Shown here in pieces: positions 1 through 4,616 of a stretch of 5,785 nucleotides of DNA (its first letter is position 1; each line of letters begins with the position of its first letter). The stretch covers positions 1-5,785 of the forward strand of contig CATOLW010000089.1 in the NCBI GenBank assembly GCA_951800935.1. Direction: 5' to 3'. The notes below the pieces were generated by a model. The model saw only the letters and a program-made list of their open reading frames with translations. It searched no databases and was not told where the DNA came from. The position numbers and the translations under genes are program-made. This DNA comes from an uncultured Clostridium sp. Lineage in GTDB: Bacteria; Bacillota_A; Clostridia; TANB77; CAG-508.

Positions 1-32
1 TATCACTTGTTTTATTTTTTTTAAATATTTAT

Positions 33-61
33 TTTACTTTTTCCATTTTTTATGATATAAT
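33..61 (+). promoter_or_regulatory. Predicted sigma-A type promoter of the DUF4364 gene
   Basis: A perfect -10 hexamer TATAAT lies at 56-61 and is preceded by TG at 53-54, giving an extended -10 (TGATATAAT). Exactly 17 bases upstream is TTTACT (33-38), which matches four of six -35 consensus bases. The expected transcription start is near 68, leaving a leader of about 25 bases before the ATG at 94. The flanking DNA is T-rich, which produces chance -10-like words, but the extended -10, the spacing and the position just ahead of the gene make this a good call. Confidence 0.75.
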
Positions 62-76
62 CACAAAAAACAAAGT

Positions 77-82
77 AAGGAG
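77..82 (+). promoter_or_regulatory. Ribosome binding site that decides the DUF4364 start
   Basis: AAGGAG at 77-82 is a strong Shine-Dalgarno sequence. It overlaps the GTG at 82-84, so that codon cannot be the start it would appear to be in a longest-frame reading. Two in-frame starts remain: TTG at 88 (5-base spacing) and ATG at 94 (11-base spacing). I favour the ATG for its codon, but the TTG spacing is also acceptable. Confidence 0.8.
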
Positions 83-93
83 TGCTATTGAAG

Positions 94-651
94 ATGAGTT
101 CAAATTCAGATAATGCTACTACTTTGGCTGAAAATAAGGTATTAATCTTATATCTATTAAATCTTATCCAAGGAGAAATCAAACAAGATGCTTTGTTTAA
201 AATCATTACATCTATTAATGATATGAACTACTTTTATTTTAAACAGGTATTAACAGATTTAATAGATTCCAATTTAGTAGGTACTTATACAAAAGAAGAA
301 GAACCTGTTATAAAAATTACATCCGAAGGAAAAAATGCCTATATTCTTACTAAAAGTGTATTACCAGGAATCATGAAATTAAAAGCAGATAATATTTTTG
401 CAAAAGAATTTTCTAATATCGAAGAAGAATCTTCTGTTATTGCAGAATTTATGCCTAAAAACGAAAATGAATATATAATAAAATGTAAAATTGTAGAAAA
501 TAATGAAACCATTTTTTCTGTCAAAACTTTTGCTGGCTCTCGTGATAGAGCAAAACGTATTGTGGATAATTGGCACAAAAATGCAACTAGCATTTATCCA
601 CAAATGTTAAATTTATTATTACAAAATAATCAAACAAACAAGGAAGATTAA
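94..651 (+). CDS. DUF4364 family protein, putative winged-helix regulator
   Basis: This 185-residue protein resembles the DUF4364 family, a group of roughly 180-residue clostridial proteins usually annotated only by domain. Residues about 9-88 look like a winged helix: the opening LAENKVLILYLLN, a helix ending in YFKQVLTDLIDSNLV (about 48-62), a short strand segment, and PVIKITSEGKNAYILT (71-86), which has the layout of a wing and terminal helix. The rest (about 100-185) alternates charged strands and ends in a helix. No catalytic motif is visible, so a DNA-binding or regulatory role is inference from fold-like features. It has its own extended -10 promoter and is transcribed toward the metallopeptidase gene. 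Its TAA (649-651) sits in the centre of a terminator hairpin. A GTG at 82 and a TTG at 88 are alternative in-frame starts; the GTG overlaps the Shine-Dalgarno and is unlikely. Confidence 0.85.
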   Translation: MSSNSDNATTLAENKVLILYLLNLIQGEIKQDALFKIITSINDMNYFYFKQVLTDLIDSNLVGTYTKEEEPVIKITSEGKNAYILTKSVLPGIMKLKADNIFAKEFSNIEEESSVIAEFMPKNENEYIIKCKIVENNETIFSVKTFAGSRDRAKRIVDNWHKNATSIYPQMLNLLLQNNQTNKED

Positions 652-664
652 TCTTCCTTGTTTG
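635..664. terminator. Bidirectional terminator between convergent genes
   Basis: This is a perfect inverted repeat with 15-base arms. The left arm is CAAACAAGGAAGATT (635-649) and the right arm (650-664) is its exact reverse complement. As RNA the central TTAA would form the loop. The stop codon of the DUF4364 gene (649-651) lies at the centre, and the stop of the convergent metallopeptidase gene (667-669) begins three bases beyond it. The downstream T-tract is short on the plus strand (CTTTAAAATAAG). On the minus strand it is TTTGATTATTTTG, slightly better. Position and symmetry make a shared intrinsic terminator the simplest reading. Confidence 0.8.
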
Positions 665-666
665 CT

Positions 667-1356
667 TTAAAATAAGAAACTTAATATTACAATAACGAAT
701 ACTTTCATCATAATCTGCATAAAAAACATATAATTAATGCACTTAATACCAACATTATTTATCTTATCAAAACCTCTTACAAGCTTTTTAATTTCTTCTT
801 TTGAAGAAATCGATTTTTCTTCCATATAATCTTTTGCCAGGTATCTTGCTTTAATCATAGCATCATTTTCTAAAAAAACTCGCACCATATAATAAATCAT
901 ACTTAATATTAAAAAAATAGCTAAGAACATCATCTTATAGGGCAACACTTTACAAATTAGTAAGACACAAATTACTACAAAGTACAGCAAATACATATTA
1001 GAAAAAATAAAATTAAAAAGCAATAACTTCCTACTTTGCATAGAATGCAAACACTCATGAGCAATAGTTTGTATTCTCGTATAACTTTTTTGAATATTAG
1101 CAATCAAAATTTTATCAGTCATCGCCATATATAAACTTGCTTCTGCTCCTTCATTTTCTTCAATTTTTACTTTTTCATTTTCTAATTTTTTAAGATAATC
1201 TTGGCACATTTCTATATTACTTGGATATGCTTTTGCTAAATTATCTAATTCTTCATCATTACCAATATTTTTTAACTCTTTTACTTTATAATCAAAAACA
1301 AACTTTAAAATGATTGTTGCAATCAATGCTACCATTCCTACTATTATAAAATCCAT
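667..1356 (-). CDS. Membrane-embedded HExxH zinc metallopeptidase-like protein
   Basis: This 229-residue protein carries HECLH at residues 100-104 within TIAHECLHSMQ, the HExxH signature of zinc metallopeptidases. A candidate third ligand is Glu163 in FLENDAMIKARYLA, which resembles the glutamate after the membrane segment in YugP-type (Zn_peptidase_2) enzymes. The stretch before the motif (ASLYMAMTDKILIANIQ, 73-89) also fits a strand leading into such an active site. Hydrophobic segments lie at about 3-21, 111-135, 140-160 and 206-228, so it is an integral membrane protein. The longest reading frame begins at a TTG at 1401, but ATG 1354-1356 has AGGAG eight bases upstream, so I start there. 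It lies 103 bp downstream of the YlbF-family gene across an inverted repeat, so it may be transcribed separately. Substrate is unknown. Peptidase activity is inferred from the motif, and the family assignment is tentative. Confidence 0.75.
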   Translation of the reverse strand: MDFIIVGMVALIATIILKFVFDYKVKELKNIGNDEELDNLAKAYPSNIEMCQDYLKKLENEKVKIEENEGAEASLYMAMTDKILIANIQKSYTRIQTIAHECLHSMQSRKLLLFNFIFSNMYLLYFVVICVLLICKVLPYKMMFLAIFLILSMIYYMVRVFLENDAMIKARYLAKDYMEEKSISSKEEIKKLVRGFDKINNVGIKCINYMFFMQIMMKVFVIVILSFLF

Positions 1357-1364
1357 ATCTATTA

Positions 1365-1369
1365 CTCCT
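1365..1369 (-). promoter_or_regulatory. Ribosome binding site that decides the metallopeptidase start
   Basis: On the minus strand AGGAG is followed by eight bases (TAATAGAT) and then ATG at 1356-1354. This near-ideal spacing supports a start 15 codons inside the longest reading frame. The upstream TTG at 1401 lies in the inverted-repeat arm and has no comparable site. Confidence 0.8.
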
Positions 1370-1394
1370 ATCTTTATCTTCAATTCCAAAATAT

Positions 1395-1435
1395 TAACCA
1401 ATAAATCGATAAAATAGATATCAATTTATTGGTTA
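1395..1435. repeat. Inverted repeat in the gap upstream of the metallopeptidase
   Basis: The arms TAACCAATAAAT (1395-1406) and ATTTATTGGTTA (1424-1435) are perfect reverse complements over 12 bases. After one mismatch (1407 with 1423), four more pairs form (1408-1411 with 1419-1422), leaving a 7-base loop. On the minus strand the hairpin lies 24 bases after the YlbF-family stop and is followed by ATATTTTGG, a poor T-tract. It could be a weak terminator of the upstream operon, an mRNA-stabilising 3' structure, or an operator for the metallopeptidase gene. I could not place a convincing -35/-10 pair in the 103-bp gap, so the choice is open. Confidence 0.6.
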
Positions 1436-1459
1436 TCTTACACAATCCATCTTTTATAA

Positions 1460-1795
1460 TTATTGTATTACATCTCTTATAGCTTCTCCAATTATTTTGT
1501 TCACATCAGCAATTACAATGTTAAACTTTGTTTCTGCTTCAAAAAATCTTTTGGCGTCATCAATTTCTATCAACTCAGCATACAAATCTTGCATTTGTTT
1601 AAATTTTTCTTCATCTTGCTTTCCTGTTTGCATAACTACTAATTGTGTTTCATATCTTTTTTGTTCAAATTTTTTCATCTTTTCTTTTAAACTTACATTT
1701 AAATCCAAAGCTTGCTTTGCCATTTTATAATTTACATATTCTTCGGATTGTTTAATTTCTTGTGCTAATTGATTGGCTGTATCATAAATATTCAT
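1460..1795 (-). CDS. YlbF/YmcA-family protein
   Basis: This 111-residue all-helical protein matches the YlbF/YmcA family. It opens with a short N-terminal helix (NIYDTANQLAQEIKQSEEY, 2-20), then a long charged helix containing KMAKQALDLNVSLKEKMKKF (24-43), and ends with an ETKFNIVIADVNKIIGEAI helix (88-106). Its length is typical. In Bacillus subtilis two family members (YlbF and YmcA) act with YaaT as RNase Y accessory factors and affect competence, biofilm formation and sporulation. A third relative, YheA, has no such assigned role. The protein here contains no cysteine, so it cannot supply the iron-sulphur ligands described for the B. subtilis complex. I therefore give the family only and no orthologue name. 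AAAGGA (1804-1809) provides the ribosome binding site. The gene starts 20 bases after the DUF3048 stop, so the two are probably cotranscribed. Confidence 0.85.
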   Translation of the reverse strand: MNIYDTANQLAQEIKQSEEYVNYKMAKQALDLNVSLKEKMKKFEQKRYETQLVVMQTGKQDEEKFKQMQDLYAELIEIDDAKRFFEAETKFNIVIADVNKIIGEAIRDVIQ

Positions 1796-1815
1796 TCTTT
1801 ATTTCCTTTCTTAAT

Positions 1816-2898
1816 TTATGTTTGTTCTGTTTCTAGTGCTTCTAAAATTACATTACTATTGACTGGACAGATATTAACAAAAGTGTTTCCATCATTTACT
1901 TCAATTTTATTTCCTTCTAAGTCTTGATACATTGTTTTTTCTTCTCTTGCATTTTTGATGCATTTTATTTTGATTGCTTTTCCATTGGTTATGTAATACC
2001 CATCAAAAGTTCCAATATTTTTAATTCCTTGTCTTCCCTTATTTTCCTTATCTGATAAAATATAGTTATCACAGAAAGTTACAATAATATTTTTTGTTGT
2101 AATTGGTTCTTTTGTATCCCAGTCTGTTTGTGATTTTCCTCTTGCATATCTTTGATACACTTTATTTTCCTTGTCATAAACATATTTTACGGTTTGTAAT
2201 TGTGAATGTGGAATGGTTACGCTGATTGCTTCTTGTCCTTCTTCTAATGTTACTTCATCTGTTACATAATTCAATACACTTTCTTCATTTGATGTTGTTC
2301 TGTATCTTTTATTTTTAGCAGATTCTATTAATTTAGCAATACTTGTTACAGCATTATGTGGTGATGCTTTATCTTTTACTCTTCTAAAGGTTGTTCCGTC
2401 TTCTGCAATTCCATCAATTTCATGGATACTATATTTTTTAATATCGCTATCTGCTTGTGGGCTTTCTCCAAAGTGAGTATAAATTGCATCATTTTCCATT
2501 GCATAATCAAGAAAATAATGTCTAGCACTTCTTACTGGTCCTATTTTTTCTACATCAACACCTTTAAATAAAGCCATTAATCTAGTTTCTCCACCTTCTA
2601 CAATCATTTCATAAACCATGTAAGCTTTTTGTAATCCAGCTTGTGGCCATGCATCACTATGGTTGTCTATCATAACAGCAATTGGCCTATCATTTCCTTT
2701 AAAAATTTGCACTTCTTTTTCTTCTATTACTGCTGTTAATGGTTCTTCTAGTGCTGTTTCTTGATTGTTATTTTTATCTTTTATAATTTGATAGGCAAGT
2801 ACTCCTCCCGTTGCTATAATAATGATAATTAAAATAGCAATCAATACTTTTGTTCCACTTTTCTTTGTTTTTGTATTTTTCTTTTCCCTTCTGCTCAT
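1816..2898 (-). CDS. DUF3048 domain protein (YerB-like), membrane-anchored
   Basis: This 360-residue protein has a basic N-terminus (1-17), one hydrophobic segment (KVLIAILIIIIIATGGVLAY, 17-36) and then an extracytoplasmic part carrying both DUF3048 domains. Family hallmarks are RPIAVMIDNH (71-80), PQAGLQKAYMVYE (85-97), EGGETR (101-106), PVRSAR (121-126), HFGESPQA (142-149) and PHN (180-182). The C-terminal domain begins around 235 with TVKYVYDKENKVYQRY and ends near 350. Bacillus YerB is a lipoprotein of unknown function. Here there is no lipobox cysteine after the hydrophobic segment, so the protein should stay anchored by an uncleaved N-terminal helix. The ribosome binding site GGGAGAGG lies just before the ATG. 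The gene begins 19 bases after ybeY and is followed 20 bases later by the YlbF-family gene. Its biochemical role is unknown. Confidence 0.93.
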   Translation of the reverse strand: MSRREKKNTKTKKSGTKVLIAILIIIIIATGGVLAYQIIKDKNNNQETALEEPLTAVIEEKEVQIFKGNDRPIAVMIDNHSDAWPQAGLQKAYMVYEMIVEGGETRLMALFKGVDVEKIGPVRSARHYFLDYAMENDAIYTHFGESPQADSDIKKYSIHEIDGIAEDGTTFRRVKDKASPHNAVTSIAKLIESAKNKRYRTTSNEESVLNYVTDEVTLEEGQEAISVTIPHSQLQTVKYVYDKENKVYQRYARGKSQTDWDTKEPITTKNIIVTFCDNYILSDKENKGRQGIKNIGTFDGYYITNGKAIKIKCIKNAREEKTMYQDLEGNKIEVNDGNTFVNICPVNSNVILEALETEQT

Positions 2899-2917
2899 CT
2901 ATTTGTACCTCTCCCTT

Positions 2918-3391
2918 CTATTTGCGGTTGATTTTTAAATCCGCTAATATTTTTTCTTCTTTTGGTCTCATTTTTATCTTGTCTTCTTCTTTTATATGAT
3001 CATATCCCATAAGATGATAAAATCCATGTACTAACATATAGCTTAGCTCTCTTTCAAAACTATGTTCATATTCTTTGGCTTGTTCTTCTACTTTTTCGAT
3101 GGAAATAATAATATCTCCTAAAATATCTTCATGTTTAAAATCATTGTTTTGTATTTTTTTTGCTAACTCGTCCTTTTGAAACATAGGAAAAGAAAGTACG
3201 TCTGTTTCCTTATCAATTCCTCTATACTTTTGGTTGATTTTTTGTATGTTTTTAGGTGTTGTTAAAGTAATTGTAATGATAAGTTTGGAACTCTCCAGCC
3301 CTTCTTCTCCAAAACACTGAGACAATACTTTCTTGATTATTTGATTATATTCTTTTTTTTCTTCTATTTCTTGATATAGCACTTCATACAT
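2918..3391 (-). CDS. ybeY: Endoribonuclease YbeY (rRNA maturation factor)
   Basis: YbeY is a cytoplasmic zinc-dependent single-strand endoribonuclease involved in 16S rRNA 3'-end maturation and ribosome quality control. The 157-residue protein is of normal length. It has the signature HGFYHLMGYDH at 122-132, giving the three zinc ligands His122, His126 and His132. It also carries YRGIDKETDVLSFPM (56-70) and the GDIIIS strand (92-97), both characteristic. The C-terminal helix reads MRPKEEKIL, where the more usual form has EEE-type residues before the final KIL-like end; this is a mild variation outside the active site. The gene begins two bases after the stop of the 401-residue protein. AAGGAAG lies inside the end of that gene, ten bases from the ATG, so translational coupling is likely. 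It sits downstream of yqfD, as in many Firmicutes, but without phoH or pgpH next to it. Confidence 0.97.
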   Translation of the reverse strand: MYEVLYQEIEEKKEYNQIIKKVLSQCFGEEGLESSKLIITITLTTPKNIQKINQKYRGIDKETDVLSFPMFQKDELAKKIQNNDFKHEDILGDIIISIEKVEEQAKEYEHSFERELSYMLVHGFYHLMGYDHIKEEDKIKMRPKEEKILADLKINRK

Positions 3392-3393
3392 GT

Positions 3394-4599
3394 TTATGCA
3401 ACTTCCTTAATTTTTATGTATTTTCCTTCTGACTTGAAAGAATTTTTAATTTGTTTCATTGCTCCATAATCTACTAGCTTTCTTTTATAGTATATCATAA
3501 TTTTTGTATAGTCTGTTTTTCCTTTTCCTAGCTTTTTCATATCGTCTTTCATAAATAGAATTTCTTTTTGCTTTACATATTCAATAAAATCTGTTTCTTT
3601 TAGTTTCGTAATTTCTTTATAGCGATTCCAAAACTTTTTATATTCATCTTTCTTTTTTTGTGTATCCCAATATACTTTGGTAGATAATAGTTTAATATTA
3701 TAATCTTCCATTAGATTGATTAACATAGAATATGCTTTTTCTCTCTTTGCTGCCATTTTCGTATCTTGTACTAATGTTCTTGCATCTTTTAATAGTTTTT
3801 CATAACATTGTTCTGCTACAATTAGTGGTAAACTATGGGTAAATAGCTTTCTACTAATGCCAAGTAATACCATATTTTTTTCAATGGTATCTTTGGTATC
3901 TAGTTTTCCTACTTCATAAGATTGATATTTTTCATATTCAGTTACAATGTCTTTGATACCTTCTTCATATTTATTTTCTATTTTTAATGATAAGATATTT
4001 TGAATGTATTCTTCTAACGTGTAAAATATTTTTGTATAAATCCATTCTTTGGAAGCATCATAAGTATTTGTATTGTCTGCTATTTTGATTGAATAGTTTT
4101 TCAATATTGCTTTGTATAAAGAATCCATTTTGGAAATATAAAATAGATTATATTTTTCTAGCATTTTTTCTTTTCCATCTACTTTAATTCCTTGATAATC
4201 TAATTCAATTAAATATTTTTGTTTTCTGTGTTTGTATTCTATATATTCACTTTCTTTTAAGCTTGTTACTTCATAATACTTAGCTAGTGCATTTTTTTCA
4301 AATTCAGATGCGGTATTATTTTTTACTTTTTTATAAATAGAATCCATTACATATTTGTCAAGTGCCCCTAAATATGCTTCATAAGCTGCCTCATATTTTT
4401 TTTCTAGTTCTTCTTTATCATAGCTATGATTATCTGCTAAATAGGCTTCAAAAGTTTTTAGTACACTGTTTCTTTTCATTGAAATTAGCATGCCATTAAT
4501 GCCAATTTTAGTTGGTATTAATATTCTTGTTAAGGTGCTCGTTATTTTATTAAAAAATGTTTTATCTGCTCCCGTTATTCTAAGGCTTTTTTCTTCCAT
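3394..4599 (-). CDS. Unrecognised 401-residue protein with an internal repeat
   Basis: I do not recognise this family. The protein is lysine-, glutamate- and tyrosine-rich and appears almost entirely helical. It has no clear transmembrane helix or signal peptide and no nucleotide-binding or nuclease motif. Residues about 20-50 (TSTLTRILIPTKIGINGMLISM and beyond) are less charged and basic or amphipathic, and might touch membrane or nucleic acid; that is speculation. A motif at 108-122 (YYEVTSLKESEYIEY) recurs at 327-341 (YKEITKLKETDFIEY), with nine of fifteen identities and four conservative changes. Each copy is preceded by a similar AY...DY helix (72-83 and 289-300). This suggests duplication of a helical unit, with about 130 residues of unrelated helix between. 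The gene begins 17 bases after yqfD with a purine-rich GGAAGGAAGAGAG ribosome binding region and ends two bases before ybeY. It occupies the place where phoH is common, but lacks the GxxGxGKT-type P-loop of PhoH. Confidence 0.9.
   Translation of the reverse strand: MEEKSLRITGADKTFFNKITSTLTRILIPTKIGINGMLISMKRNSVLKTFEAYLADNHSYDKEELEKKYEAAYEAYLGALDKYVMDSIYKKVKNNTASEFEKNALAKYYEVTSLKESEYIEYKHRKQKYLIELDYQGIKVDGKEKMLEKYNLFYISKMDSLYKAILKNYSIKIADNTNTYDASKEWIYTKIFYTLEEYIQNILSLKIENKYEEGIKDIVTEYEKYQSYEVGKLDTKDTIEKNMVLLGISRKLFTHSLPLIVAEQCYEKLLKDARTLVQDTKMAAKREKAYSMLINLMEDYNIKLLSTKVYWDTQKKKDEYKKFWNRYKEITKLKETDFIEYVKQKEILFMKDDMKKLGKGKTDYTKIMIYYKRKLVDYGAMKQIKNSFKSEGKYIKIKEVA
3577..3621 (-). repeat. Internal protein repeat, copy 2, of the 401-residue protein
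   Basis: Codons 327-341 encode YKEITKLKETDFIEY, the counterpart of codons 108-122. The preceding helix (AYSMLINLMEDY, 289-300) aligns with AYEAYLGALDKY (72-83) if a two-residue gap is allowed between helix and motif. The segments after the motif show only weak similarity. Confidence 0.7.
4234..4278 (-). repeat. Internal protein repeat, copy 1, of the 401-residue protein
   Basis: Codons 108-122 encode YYEVTSLKESEYIEY. The match to copy 2 (3577-3621) holds at protein level, with nine identical and four conservative positions of fifteen. The DNA has diverged through synonymous and other changes, so this is an old duplication and not a recent direct repeat. Confidence 0.7.
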
Positions 4600-4616
4600 T
4601 AAAACTCTCTTCCTTC

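Noticed and set aside
1..50. T-rich tract considered as a terminator of an upstream gene
   Set aside because: T runs are present, but I see no convincing stem before them within the window. The hairpin, if any, would lie left of position 1.
21..206. Minus-strand open frame across the left promoter region
   Set aside because: It runs through the promoter and the start of the DUF4364 gene, and its product has no recognisable features.
339..603. Two minus-strand open frames opposite the DUF4364 gene
   Set aside because: They lie wholly inside a well-supported gene with its own promoter and ribosome binding site, and their products look like translated antisense with no recognisable domain.
1357..1459. 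Promoter for the metallopeptidase gene
   Set aside because: TTGATA (1419-1424) and TAATAT (1391-1396) on the minus strand are separated by 22 bases, too far for a normal promoter. Other pairs are poor matches in AT-rich DNA.
1497..1730. Plus-strand 77-codon open frame opposite the YlbF-family gene
   Set aside because: It is antisense to a recognised gene. Its Ser/Phe/Cys-rich product is what the reverse strand of Lys/Glu-rich coding DNA gives.
3394..4599. The 401-residue protein as a divergent PhoH
   Set aside because: There is no Walker A or Walker B motif, and the composition is all-helical and charged, unlike the PhoH ATPase.
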